Source: Rhizobium cauense
Lineage (GTDB): Bacteria > Pseudomonadota > Alphaproteobacteria > Rhizobiales > Rhizobiaceae
Assembly: GCF_019511525.1 (NCBI RefSeq)
Contig: NZ_JAEUAT010000023.1
Location: 36,449-100,448 of the forward strand
Length of the DNA: 64,000 nucleotides
Reading direction: 5' to 3'
A program made the position numbers and the translations under genes. The notes below the pieces were generated by a model. That model saw only the letters and a program-made list of their open reading frames with translations. It was not told the DNA's origin and searched no databases. This document shows, piece after piece, positions 27,202 to 35,336 of the stretch; within the stretch, counting starts at the first letter, position 1; the number at the start of each line of letters is the position of its first letter.

Positions 27202-27486
27202 ATGGACGTAGACCTTCCCGTTTTCATTAAGCCTCTCGACGTAGAATTGGATGGAACCGGGAAATACCGGCATGCCGATACCGTCCAGGACCTGGTAGGC
27301 ATGCTCATGGGCGGGAAGTGGCCGAAACAGGATAGCACTTTCCACACCGCGCTCTGGCGTTCGATGGAAGCGATAGAGTGGTATGTTGACGCCGACACTG
27401 CCCGGCAAGCTTTTGTTGATGCCGCCCACAAGGCCGGCATGCACGTGCTGCCCGATGACGAGGTCGAGATGAAAAAAGCGAGCTAA
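27202..27486 (+). CDS. DUF982 family protein, copy 1
   Basis: 94 residues. Starts MDVDLPVFIKPLDVELDGTG and keeps DTVQDLVGMLMGGKWP, a duplicated match to 53911-54183. The core (WRSMEAIEWYVDADTARQAFVDAAHKAGMHV) is characteristic of this rhizobial family of unknown function. AAGGAGG lies 7 nt before the ATG. A hairpin at 27492-27513 follows the stop; its A-tract side means it would terminate minus-strand RNA. Confidence 0.82.
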   Translation: MDVDLPVFIKPLDVELDGTGKYRHADTVQDLVGMLMGGKWPKQDSTFHTALWRSMEAIEWYVDADTARQAFVDAAHKAGMHVLPDDEVEMKKAS

Positions 27487-27572
27487 AAAAAGAACCCCGC
27501 GGGCTAGGCGGGGCCACTGAAGAGTCAGGTGAACGTGCGCCCACCTAAGGGCGCAGATGAAGATTAACCAGC

Positions 27573-27580
27573 GACAAAAG
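27573..27580. repeat. 8-bp target duplication, left (cassette 1)
   Basis: GACAAAAG directly before the left inverted repeat; the identical copy is at 29047-29054. Confidence 0.75.
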
Positions 27581-27649
27581 CGGAATTAGGTAGCAATTGC
27601 CACCAGCCTATAGATGTGAGGAGAACACCCTGCCCACTCGTGCAATAGG

Positions 27650-28465
27650 TTAGGCTAGATCCCCCCAGCAACTGCCCGCTTCAGGCAAATCTGGTATCAC
27701 TTCAGGCTCGGAAGTCGCTTTTCGATACCCGACCCCAGGGGCGCTAAGGTCATAGACCTCCAACGGAACGCCGGAAATGTCTATGGCCAAAATCCCTACG
27801 AGTTCTGGGGGCGCATTGCGCAGGTAGTTCTCTGCGTAATCAAGAGCAATAATAAGCTCGTCGCGGATCACTGCGGCAGTCCAATCAGAAGGTAGGCCGC
27901 GAACCGTCGTGTAGTCCTCATTCGTGACGGACAACGCTTTACGACGAATCTCATCGACGATACGCAGTGGCGAGAAGTAGGGAGGCTTACCTGCTGCGGC
28001 CATAATTACTGGCCCCAACGGGCACATGTAGTTTTCGATCATCAGCAGATCGACATAGTCCCGAGCTTTCGTCCGCGTAGACGCGGCAATCACCTTGTTC
28101 ACTGCAAGATCGGACGGGTGTAGGCGCGATCCCCACTCATCATCCCTCACCAGTGGGAAGAAGCGTGTCCGGGTCTCGCTCATCCATTGAACAAGGGTGC
28201 GTTCTCCGTCGCGAATTACACTTGCCTCAACGCAACCGTAAACGTTGACTTCAATCGATACTTTGAAACCGTCAGCCTCTAATTTCGCGATATCAGTATC
28301 CGCCGAGACACCAATTTCCTCGTCGGTATCATGAAAGATGTCAATGTCATCGGACATCCGTGGCCAATCCATGTTCAAAACCAAGCCGCCAGCAACGTAA
28401 CTGGTGTCAGACCTGTTTCCGGCGATGGAGGCCATGATTTCTTTCTGGATCCGCGTTAGTGCCAT
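27650..28465 (-). CDS. nucleotidyltransferase, AbiEii/AbiGii-like
   Basis: 271 residues. GGLVLNMDWPRMSDDIDIF carries the S-D-x-D nucleotidyltransferase motif. HPSDLAVNKVIAASTRTKARDYVDLL fits the second half of the AbiEii/DUF1814 signature (K...R..RD..DL). Family members are often toxins of type IV toxin-antitoxin systems or phage-defence proteins. The start overlaps the stop of the upstream partner (TGATG). Carried inside cassette 1. Confidence 0.72.
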   Translation of the reverse strand: MALTRIQKEIMASIAGNRSDTSYVAGGLVLNMDWPRMSDDIDIFHDTDEEIGVSADTDIAKLEADGFKVSIEVNVYGCVEASVIRDGERTLVQWMSETRTRFFPLVRDDEWGSRLHPSDLAVNKVIAASTRTKARDYVDLLMIENYMCPLGPVIMAAAGKPPYFSPLRIVDEIRRKALSVTNEDYTTVRGLPSDWTAAVIRDELIIALDYAENYLRNAPPELVGILAIDISGVPLEVYDLSAPGVGYRKATSEPEVIPDLPEAGSCWGDLA

Positions 28466-28806
28466 CAGCGCCCGTCTCCTAGCTGAACGACCATTCTTCG
28501 TCCCATCGCATAAGCCCTCGCATCGCCGCGCTCCATAAGGGCATTGGCGACAACTCGCACCTTCTGCGGTAGATCATTCAGCTTTTCGATGTCGATGTTA
28601 TCGAAAACTCTTAGCCCATACCTCTCGGTCGCAATCCTGATAAATTCCGCAAGACGACTCTTTTCATCCCGATGCGCAGAGCGCAATTCAGCCGCTGCAC
28701 TCACGATCTCATCTCTACGTGCTTTGGGAACGAGAACCTCCACCCTCACGAGATCAGACGCTCCTCCAGTCTTCCGGTACTTCTTGATGCGTTCTTTTGC
28801 AGACAT
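28465..28806 (-). CDS. probable antitoxin partner of the nucleotidyltransferase
   Basis: 113 residues, basic N-terminus (MSAKERIKKYRKTGG), then RVEVLVPKARRDEIVSAAAELRSAHRDE, a ribbon-helix-helix-like pattern. A C-terminal region follows with QKVRVVANALMERGDARAYAMGRR. Antitoxin function is inferred from position, size and translational coupling. It is not the usual AbiEi winged-helix type. Confidence 0.55.
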   Translation of the reverse strand: MSAKERIKKYRKTGGASDLVRVEVLVPKARRDEIVSAAAELRSAHRDEKSRLAEFIRIATERYGLRVFDNIDIEKLNDLPQKVRVVANALMERGDARAYAMGRRMVVQLGDGR

Positions 28807-29046
28807 GGTTACAACTCCTACATGCGGACAATATAGGCGTATCCCGGATACTCATCAAGTATCTATGTTTGTGGTGAAAAGCGCAAATTATCAGTCCGAG
28901 TTCACCAGCCTGAATCTATCACAACAAAACCCATCGACTCCTAGGTCCCGCGCCGGCATGGTCTGTGACGTTCTGAATCATACGAATACACGCTGATCCG
29001 AGAGTTTACCGCAACAGAGACAGGTGGCAGTTGCTGCCTAATTCTG

Positions 29047-29054
29047 GACAAAAG
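29047..29054. repeat. 8-bp target duplication, right (cassette 1)
   Basis: GACAAAAG directly after the right inverted repeat. Confidence 0.75.
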
Positions 29055-29195
29055 CCTGTTCAAGTTTTTATTTCGCTCTTTCTAATGTTGTGCATGCATG
29101 GCTAAATCCCTCCCTCTAGACCGCTCCTTGCCGATGACAAACCGCTTCGCTCCCGGCCGCGGAAACCGCGCGACCCTTCTCAGCCAAAGCTCCTC

Positions 29196-30146
29196 TTGGA
29201 TCCGATGCCGGCTCGCATTGAGCCTTGCCTGGCGCTTCTCAAACCCAGTCCGCCAATTGGTCCTGAGTGGACCTACGAGGTGAAGTGGGATGGATACCGG
29301 GTCGCGGTTCACCTCAACAATGGCGATGTTCGGATTCTCACTCGCGGCGGTCATGACTGGACGCACCGCTTCCCCGGCATCGAAGACGCTGCCAAGCACC
29401 TCGGCGTAGGCACCGCCATCCTTGATGGTGAAGCTGTGGTGCTCGACGAGGAAGGCCGCCCGGACTTCGGAAGGCTGCAGAACTCGCTTGGCGGGCGAGG
29501 TGGCAAGCTTGCTGCGGGCAACGCGATCATGTTCGCTTTCGATCTCCTCTACTTTGACGGCCACGACATCCGTGAGACGCCGCTCACCGGTCGCAGGGTC
29601 TTCCTCGAGTCTCTCCTGAAGAATGAGGAGCGGGCAATTCGGCTGTCGGAAGAAGTGGATGGCGACGGCCGGGAGGTCTTCGCGGCGGCCTGCTCACGCG
29701 GTCTCGAAGGCATCATCGCGAAGCGCAAGGACAGCACATACCGCTCTGGTCGCCTCGGCGACTGGGTCAAGATCAAATGCATCCCGAGCGACAGTTTCAT
29801 CGTCGTCGGCTATGAGCATTCGATGGTTGCGAGGGGAGGGATAGGCAGTCTACTCGTGGCAGCTCGCAGGGGAGACGATTGGGTCTATGTTGGTTCCGTC
29901 GGGACAGGCTTCAACCAGTCAAGTGCTGAATATCTCCGCAAGACGCTCGATAGGATCAAGCGAAAGACGCCGCCGGTGAAATACGAGGGCCGGCGCAAGA
30001 ATGTAGTCTGGGTGCAGCCAACGCTTATCGCAGAGATCGAGTACCGGGCGTGGACACATGACGGAAAGCTGCGCCACGCATCGTATAAGGGGCTTCGTGA
30101 GACGCAGGACAACGCGATGGTCTTTCAGTTAAGCATGCAGCACTAG
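29196..30146 (+). CDS. ATP-dependent DNA ligase (LigD type), copy 1, N-terminus frameshifted
   Basis: The catalytic part is complete: EVKWDGYR (nucleotidylated Lys, motif I), LDGEAVVLDEEG, FAFDLLYFDG, EGIIAKRKDSTYRSGR, WVKIKC and an OB-fold region. It is the type of ligase used with Ku in end joining. The other copy has 43 more residues at the N-terminus. Here the matching MAK start at 29098 is out of frame because one base is missing before GACAAACCG. Translation would need TTG 29196 or ATG 29202, without a good ribosome site. Confidence 0.8.
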   Translation: MDPMPARIEPCLALLKPSPPIGPEWTYEVKWDGYRVAVHLNNGDVRILTRGGHDWTHRFPGIEDAAKHLGVGTAILDGEAVVLDEEGRPDFGRLQNSLGGRGGKLAAGNAIMFAFDLLYFDGHDIRETPLTGRRVFLESLLKNEERAIRLSEEVDGDGREVFAAACSRGLEGIIAKRKDSTYRSGRLGDWVKIKCIPSDSFIVVGYEHSMVARGGIGSLLVAARRGDDWVYVGSVGTGFNQSSAEYLRKTLDRIKRKTPPVKYEGRRKNVVWVQPTLIAEIEYRAWTHDGKLRHASYKGLRETQDNAMVFQLSMQH

Positions 30147-30360
30147 CACGCAGTGAATGCCTTCAGGCTCTTGCGTGTAAACCGGGCACAAGCGAAGGCG
30201 TGAACGCAAAACAAATGCCGCCAGATAACGGAGCCGGAAGATTTTTCAGACTGTAACGCACCGTACGAAGGCGGCAACTGTGCCCTTCCTGCTACAGCTT
30301 TTCGTCGAGGCGACGCTAATTACGGCTCGTCAATTTAGCAATCGCCTTGAGGTAACAGAA

Positions 30361-30990
30361 ATGAAGATCACCCTTGCCGCCATTCTGCTGGCACTCGCCG
30401 GAACGACCGCATCAGCGGCTGACATTGTCCAGGACATTCCAGCTGCTCCGGTAGCCGCCGCCGCACCAAGCTTCACTTGGACGGGCGCCTACTTCGGTAT
30501 CGATGGCGGTGCTGGCTTCCTGAATGGCGACTTCAGCGTGAGCGGCGTTGGCTCCGAGTCCGAAGACTTTAACGGTGGGCTCTTTGGTGCGTTCGCTGGC
30601 TACAATTTCCAGTTCGACAGCATTGTGGTCGGTATCGACGGCAATTTTGAGCACAACTGGAACGACAAGGATTTCCTGGGCGCGAGCATCGGCACCGACT
30701 GGTCCGGCGCCGTTCGCGGCCGAGTAGGCTACGCGTTTGACCACGCGCTGTTCTACGGTGCTGCAGGTTGGACCGCTACTCGCGGTTTCGTAGACGTTCC
30801 TGGTTTCGACAAGGAAACCGAGACCTTCAACGGCTACACCGTTGGAGCTGGCGTTGACTACTCCTTCACGAACAACATCTTCGTTCGCGGTGAGTACCGT
30901 TACAACGACTACGGCGACAAAGACATCCTCGGGGTGAACGTCGACCTTGATCAGCACGTCGTGAAGATCGGACTCGGTGTGAAGTTCTAA
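30361..30990 (+). CDS. Omp25/RopB-like outer-membrane beta-barrel protein
   Basis: 209 residues: signal peptide MKITLAAILLALAGTTASAAD, then FTWTGAYFGIDGGAGF and an eight-stranded barrel pattern. The C-terminus VDLDQHVVKIGLGVKF ends in Phe as outer-membrane proteins do. It is monocistronic, with a strong terminator following. Confidence 0.9.
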   Translation: MKITLAAILLALAGTTASAADIVQDIPAAPVAAAAPSFTWTGAYFGIDGGAGFLNGDFSVSGVGSESEDFNGGLFGAFAGYNFQFDSIVVGIDGNFEHNWNDKDFLGASIGTDWSGAVRGRVGYAFDHALFYGAAGWTATRGFVDVPGFDKETETFNGYTVGAGVDYSFTNNIFVRGEYRYNDYGDKDILGVNVDLDQHVVKIGLGVKF

Positions 30991-31017
30991 GAACCGGACT
31001 ACCCAAAAACCGTTAGA

Positions 31018-31044
31018 AGCCCCGGAGCGCATCCGGGGCTTTTT
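31018..31044 (+). terminator. Rho-independent terminator of the porin gene
   Basis: Perfect stem AGCCCCGGA/TCCGGGGCT with a 5-base loop, followed by TTTTT. Confidence 0.9.
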
Positions 31045-31226
31045 GGTTTGCATGGTCCGTGCTTTCGTTTGACGTTCCCCAAGCATGAACCGATCGACCA
31101 GCGCCAGCCTCCTCAGTCAATCGTTGATCAGCGCAGCGACTTCTCGATACGGAGCTTTGCCATAGGTCTTTGGTCTGCGGTTCCAAGTCCCATGCATGAC
31201 TGAACTTTACTCTATCACCACGGCGC

Positions 31227-31460
31227 TCAAATGTCCGGAACCCATTTCCAGAAAACTCCCTCACGTCGTGTGGGATAGTGTTTGAATTCACATTCAAAGC
31301 GGCGGCCGTAGACACGAGCGGCTTCAAGTGTCTCTTCGGCCGGCGGGTTCGCCCCACTGTCGGGCGCAAACCAGTCCTCCAGAAGGTCATCAGGAACATA
31401 GGTCCCAATCCTCAGCGGCAGCTGACGTAACACGTGGTCCATCTCTCTTGGGGGTGCCAT
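31227..31460 (-). CDS. small hypothetical protein
   Basis: 77 residues (MAPPREMDHVLRQLPLRIGTYVPDDLLEDWFAPDSG..., ending EGVFWKWVPDI). Protein-like composition and conserved-looking aromatic end; no recognised family and a weak ribosome site. Confidence 0.5.
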   Translation of the reverse strand: MAPPREMDHVLRQLPLRIGTYVPDDLLEDWFAPDSGANPPAEETLEAARVYGRRFECEFKHYPTRREGVFWKWVPDI

Positions 31461-31697
31461 CACCAAATCCTTTAGTCATCTGGCCCTCGCGCATGGTCCG
31501 TGAGCCAACCGGAGCAAATCCCATCGCCCCCTGACCGCGTCAACCCGGGACGAAATAGTGGTCCCGGGGATGTGAGGCGGATCATGCGCGTTTGTCGGCA
31601 TGATGCCGGCCGCCGGCAGTCCTCGACGTTATTGACGTGATCAGCAGCGGGCGACGTTTGACCAACCTCTTTCCCTCACAAAATGTTCCGATGATCA

Positions 31698-31722
31698 GGA
31701 ACCTCCCCCCTGTCCGCCGGTT
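31698..31722 (+). promoter_or_regulatory. EcfG/RpoE2-type promoter, GGTT variant
   Basis: GGAAC, 16-nt spacer, GGTT, 31 bp before the ATG at 31754. Confidence 0.58.
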
Positions 31723-31753
31723 AGCGACAAAGTGAATGATGGAGGCAGACCCT

Positions 31754-31957
31754 ATGACATCGACAAGACACGACAGAACGAAGAAGCCAACCGATAAGGA
31801 TCTGAAGGAAAATCCAGGAATCGGTCAGTCCGCTGGATTGAACTCCTCCGAAGACGCGGAGCTTGTCGAAGGCGACAACACCTTCGAAGGCGATACGGAC
31901 AATAATGCCAATCCTCTCGGCGTCGATCCGCGCGATCGTCAGCGAGGCAATCGTTAG
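31754..31957 (+). CDS. small hydrophilic stress protein
   Basis: 67 residues, highly charged and disordered (TSTRHDRTKKPTDKDLKENPG... NNANPLGVDPRDRQRGNR). GGAGG lies 8 nt before ATG 31754. It forms a pair with the next gene 9 bp downstream under one stress promoter. No known domain. Confidence 0.68.
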   Translation: MTSTRHDRTKKPTDKDLKENPGIGQSAGLNSSEDAELVEGDNTFEGDTDNNANPLGVDPRDRQRGNR

Positions 31958-31966
31958 GAGATAACC

Positions 31967-32191
31967 ATGGTTGGACAGAAGACACATGAGCAGCAGCAAC
32001 GCATCATAAAGGGCGAAGAAAACACCAAGGGAGGTGATGCGAACTTTCCGGCGGAGGAAGACCTGAAAGCCTCAAAGAACTTGAGAGAGGCCAGAGCCAA
32101 AGGCGCTGACCTGACGTCGCCGGTAAAAGATCTCTCCGATCCTGACGATCGCAACATGGTGCGGGGACGCAATCAGGAAAGCCGTCGCTAG
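31967..32191 (+). CDS. small hydrophilic stress protein
   Basis: 74 residues, disordered and Lys/Glu/Asp rich (MVGQKTHEQQQRIIKGEENTKGG... DPDDRNMVRGRNQESRR). AGGAG before the ATG. A terminator follows. Confidence 0.68.
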   Translation: MVGQKTHEQQQRIIKGEENTKGGDANFPAEEDLKASKNLREARAKGADLTSPVKDLSDPDDRNMVRGRNQESRR

Positions 32192-32199
32192 GTTCCGCC

Positions 32200-32233
32200 A
32201 AAGCCCCCGTGCAGAGGTACCCGCGGGGGCTTT
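32200..32233. terminator. bidirectional terminator
   Basis: Stem AAAGCCCCCG/CGGGGGCTTT between the convergent stress-protein pair and the PCMT-esterase gene. A and T tracts on both sides suit both directions. Confidence 0.75.
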
Positions 32234-34190
32234 AGAGCCCAGAGGGAAAGGTGTCCGGCACGGGCCCGCTGGTTGCCTGAGGCGAAATCGGTGTGATGGC
32301 GTGCGTCTCATCAAACCAGACATAAGCGTCAAATTGCTTTGACAGTTCGACATTGGCGTAATGACTGAGGCGCTCGGTTCCCGGCCTGTAAATCACACCA
32401 ATGAAGCGCTCCAGCCGCTCATGGGCTAGCAGATTTGCTAGCTCCGCATGGCGAGCGAAATCGAGCAGAAAGCGTGTGCTACGAGAGAGATGGCAGCATC
32501 TTTCGACGCTCTCTTCGAGCGAGGGCCGGACTCGCTTGACCTCCATTTCTCCGTCCCAATCCGTTGCCGCAGCTACGGTTCCCACATGTGTACCGAAACC
32601 GATCAGTGCTACCTCGTCAGCAAACTTTTCGCGGCACAATTGACCGAGGCTGAGCTCTCCTCGCACTTTTCCCATTTCCGTGTGACGAGCGTCGCCGATG
32701 TGGGAATTATGCGCCCAAACCACAGCTTTGCTGTTCGGTCCGGCACGGTCGAGGAGGTGCTCGAGTGTTTCAAACATATGTCGGTCACGCAAATTCCATG
32801 CTTCCGCTCCGCCGTAGTACATAATCCGGTAGTATTTCTCTGCGGCAGTGACCAGCCGGGCATTCTGAGCTGCATCAAACAGTGTGTCATCGCGGCTCTC
32901 CTTGAGAGCGTGCCGGAGGAGCTCCCCGCATTGACGCGTGACTGCGTCCTCGCAGCTTCGATAGGCATCGGTCAATGTGGCGCGTCCATAAGTATGGGGT
33001 GCATTTTGCCAAGGTGTCAGACATCCGTAGCGTTCACGCGCGACGGCGGCAGCTTTAGGATCAGCCTTATCGAGATAGTCCAGTACCGCGGCAATCGAAC
33101 CGCGCATGTTATAGATGTCCAGTCCGTAAAAGCCGGCCTGCTCATTAGCCGATGCCGTAGCATTGTGTTCTCTCAACCACGCGAGGAAGGCGAAGACGTC
33201 GGTGTTGCGCCACATCCAGCTTGGAAATCGTTGAAAGGGCGGGTTCTCCGTTTTTCTTTCATCCACGCGCACAAAGCGGTTCATCGCTGCCGCGTCGGGC
33301 CAGTCCGCCTCAACAGCGACGATTGAAAAACCGTGCCTCTCGACCAAACGTCGAGTGATGACGGCTCGCGCCTGATGAAATTCTGAGGTGCCGTGGCTGG
33401 CTTCCCCGAGAAGGACGACCCGACGGTTCGCGAACCGTGCGAATGGGTCGGCAAAGCGGGGATCTTCCGGTGCCGGAAGACTTTCGGCTGCCTGCCGAAT
33501 AAGGTCCGGCAGGTGTCTTTCCAGATCTGCGTGCCGTGTATCGTCCTTCCATCCGTGCGCAACGACCAGTGGCACAAACGAGACGCCTCCCAGATCCTCC
33601 TCATCATAATGACCAGCGGCACGCCGGGTGATGCGGATCAAGCGTTGTGAGCGATCTTGTGGTCCGATCGGTATGATCAGGCGGCCGCCGATTTCCAGCT
33701 GCTCCTTGAGGGCGACCGGCACCGTCGGGCCGCCGGCCGATACCACGATCGCATCGAACGGTGCCTTATTCGCAAAGCCTTTCGTTCCGTCGCCAGATTG
33801 CACCTCGACATTGTGGCGCTCCAGCTTTGCGAGCCTTGCTGCCGCATTCGTGGCGAGCGTCTCATGTCGCTCAATCGCAAATACGTAGCGGGCAAGGTAA
33901 CTAAGCACGGCGGCGGCGTAACCTGACCCCGCACCGACCTCCAACACATTGTCGTCGGGCTCGATCTGTGCGGCCTCGGCCATGCAGGCAACAATGTAGG
34001 GCTGTGAAATTGTTTGCCCCTCGGCAATGGGCAATGGAGAATCTTCGTAGGCAAACTCCTGAAACCCCTCTTCCACGAACACTTCTCGGGGCACAGCTTG
34101 CATGGCACTGAGGACGCGCGGATCGCTGATGCCGCGAGAGGCAAGTTGCCGCTCAACCATCTTGTATCGCGCATACTGGTAATCGATCAT
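32232..34190 (-). CDS. PCMT - erythromycin esterase-like fusion protein
   Basis: 652 residues. Residues 1-~210 are a protein-L-isoaspartate O-methyltransferase domain (EGQTISQPYIVACM, SAM loop VLEVGAGSGYAAAVL, IGGRLIIPIG). From about 235 an erythromycin-esterase-type domain follows: VVLLGEASHGTSEFHQAR, VAVEADWPDAAAMNRFV, YGLDIYNM and VWAHNSHIGDARHTEMG. These retain the catalytic-type His and Glu motifs. GGAGG before ATG 34190. Fusion suggests coupled protein repair and an ester-hydrolase-like activity under stress; the substrate of the second domain is unknown. Confidence 0.88.
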   Translation of the reverse strand: MIDYQYARYKMVERQLASRGISDPRVLSAMQAVPREVFVEEGFQEFAYEDSPLPIAEGQTISQPYIVACMAEAAQIEPDDNVLEVGAGSGYAAAVLSYLARYVFAIERHETLATNAAARLAKLERHNVEVQSGDGTKGFANKAPFDAIVVSAGGPTVPVALKEQLEIGGRLIIPIGPQDRSQRLIRITRRAAGHYDEEDLGGVSFVPLVVAHGWKDDTRHADLERHLPDLIRQAAESLPAPEDPRFADPFARFANRRVVLLGEASHGTSEFHQARAVITRRLVERHGFSIVAVEADWPDAAAMNRFVRVDERKTENPPFQRFPSWMWRNTDVFAFLAWLREHNATASANEQAGFYGLDIYNMRGSIAAVLDYLDKADPKAAAVARERYGCLTPWQNAPHTYGRATLTDAYRSCEDAVTRQCGELLRHALKESRDDTLFDAAQNARLVTAAEKYYRIMYYGGAEAWNLRDRHMFETLEHLLDRAGPNSKAVVWAHNSHIGDARHTEMGKVRGELSLGQLCREKFADEVALIGFGTHVGTVAAATDWDGEMEVKRVRPSLEESVERCCHLSRSTRFLLDFARHAELANLLAHERLERFIGVIYRPGTERLSHYANVELSKQFDAYVWFDETHAITPISPQATSGPVPDTFPSGL

Positions 34191-34289
34191 AGCCACCTCC
34201 ACCAGGAGCGGCCAGCGCAACTGTGGCCGCCCGGTTCGCGGATCAGCGAGGCTGAAAGGAGGCCACTAGGCTCTCGCTGGAAGTTGGGA

Positions 34290-34478
34290 TCACTTCTTTT
34301 CAGGATCGTGAGTGTGATGACTGTCGCGTTCTCCGCCGCCGCCTGAAACACGGCTTTGCTGCCGTTCATCGCTGTCGGCTGGCGGTTTATCGATTTTAAG
34401 TGGCTTCTTAGCATTTTCGTGAGAGGCGCCCGGTCCGCCCTGGCGGATGCTTGCGGGCGTCTTGGTGGAGGTGGACAT
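34290..34478 (-). CDS. small hydrophilic stress protein
   Basis: 62 residues, disordered (MSTSTKTPASIRQGGPGASHENAKKPLK... HHTHDPEKK). TAGGAG upstream. Third gene of a run of minus-strand small genes leading to the PCMT fusion. Confidence 0.62.
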   Translation of the reverse strand: MSTSTKTPASIRQGGPGASHENAKKPLKIDKPPADSDERQQSRVSGGGGERDSHHTHDPEKK

Positions 34479-34487
34479 GGGCTTCTC

Positions 34488-34670
34488 CTATCGGTCTTGC
34501 TGGAAACCCTGATGGGTTGTGTTCACTTTGGTGTTGGCTTCCTGACCCTGCTTGTCAGGATCGGGGGCTGATGCGGAACGATCCGCCTTATCAGTAGAGG
34601 GCTTCCTGTTATCACCAGTTCCCTTGTCACTACGGTTGCGCGGTGGCACCGGAGGTTGTTTTGCGGTCAT
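34488..34670 (-). CDS. small hydrophilic stress protein
   Basis: 60 residues, charged and low complexity (MTAKQPPVPPRNRSDKGTGDNRKPSTDKADR...). GGGAG before the ATG; the start overlaps the preceding stop by 4 bp. Confidence 0.62.
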   Translation of the reverse strand: MTAKQPPVPPRNRSDKGTGDNRKPSTDKADRSASAPDPDKQGQEANTKVNTTHQGFQQDR

Positions 34671-34897
34671 CGTTTTGCTCCCTTGTCTTCCTGCCGGTTC
34701 GCAGCATGGTCATGATACTGTTCGGTCTGCACTGCTTTGCCATCGAGACCGCGGTCCTGGGAGTGTTGGGCCTTGTCCCGGTTGGAGAGAACCATGTTTT
34801 CGGGAAGGGTATCCTCGGGCAGGTCGGTCATAGCTCCGCTGCCTGCACCCTTACCCTGCGAGCCTGCTCCAATATGCTTCTTGTCTGCATTTGCCAT
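34667..34897 (-). CDS. small hydrophilic stress protein
   Basis: 76 residues (MANADKKHIGAGSQGKGAGSGAMTDLPEDTLPENMVLSNRDKAQ..., His/Asp-rich end). AAGGAG before ATG 34897. First gene of the operon, 82 bp after a stress-type promoter. Confidence 0.68.
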   Translation of the reverse strand: MANADKKHIGAGSQGKGAGSGAMTDLPEDTLPENMVLSNRDKAQHSQDRGLDGKAVQTEQYHDHAANRQEDKGAKR

Positions 34898-34978
34898 TGA
34901 AAACTCCTTTGGGGCTGGTGGCCCGTCCATTCTTGGATGTTCACGCGGACGTTCATCGCGCAAGCAAGAAGCTTTCAG

Positions 34979-35003
34979 AACCTGAGGCGACCATTTTTGT
35001 TCC
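34979..35003 (-). promoter_or_regulatory. EcfG/RpoE2-type promoter, GGTT variant
   Basis: Minus strand GGAAC, 16-nt spacer, GGTT; reads into the three small genes and perhaps the PCMT fusion. Confidence 0.58.
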
Positions 35004-35070
35004 CCATTTGTGATGAGGTGGCATCTGACGTCGAAACAGTTCGCGAGAGGCAATACTGGGCAGGCTGCGT

Positions 35071-35096
35071 GGACCTTGGTCGCGGTCGGTAGCGTT
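35071..35096 (+). promoter_or_regulatory. near-consensus stress promoter (GGACC variant)
   Basis: GGACC, 17-nt spacer, CGTT, 31 bp before the 26-residue membrane peptide. The paralogue at 46532 has the exact GGAAC-N17-CGTT at the same distance. Confidence 0.4.
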
Positions 35097-35127
35097 AGCG
35101 GTTTCTTCTTAAAAAGAGGAAACTGCG

Positions 35128-35208
35128 TTGGACCCTGACCTCACGATCGCCGCCTTTGCCGCCACCGCGTCGTTTGTCATCCTTGTCGTTGCGATCAGTC
35201 GGGCTTAA
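35128..35208 (+). CDS. 26-residue membrane peptide, copy 1
   Basis: TTG start with GAGGA upstream. It encodes one hydrophobic helix, DLTIAAFAATASFVILVVAI, ending SRA. It matches the peptide at 46532-46612 in length, start position and most residues (LAAFAAT.SFV). A single-span micro-membrane protein is likely. Confidence 0.6.
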   Translation: MDPDLTIAAFAATASFVILVVAISRA

Positions 35209-35336
35209 GGCGCCTGAGCGCGGCCGGGTTTGTAAGCGAACGCAACCCTGTAGCCCGAATTCAAGCGTCTGCGAGACGCGGCCCTTGGAGTCAAATGCGC
35301 CACCTCCCGCCCGTCACACTTGTGGCTGCCAACGGA

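Larger units (their letters stand above)
27581..29046. mobile_element. cassette 1: inverted-repeat element carrying a nucleotidyltransferase TA-like pair
   Basis: 1,466 bp bounded by 26-bp imperfect inverted repeats: left starts CGGAATTAGGTAGCAATTG, right (read inward) CAGAATTAGGCAGCAACTG, 22 of 26 matching. Exact 8-bp direct repeats flank it. No transposase is present; the cargo is two minus-strand genes. Homologous DNA on both sides matches the uninterrupted DUF982-ligase module at 53.9-55.4 kb, so the insertion point is independently supported. The ends resemble those of the element at 40538-41374. Confidence 0.8.
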
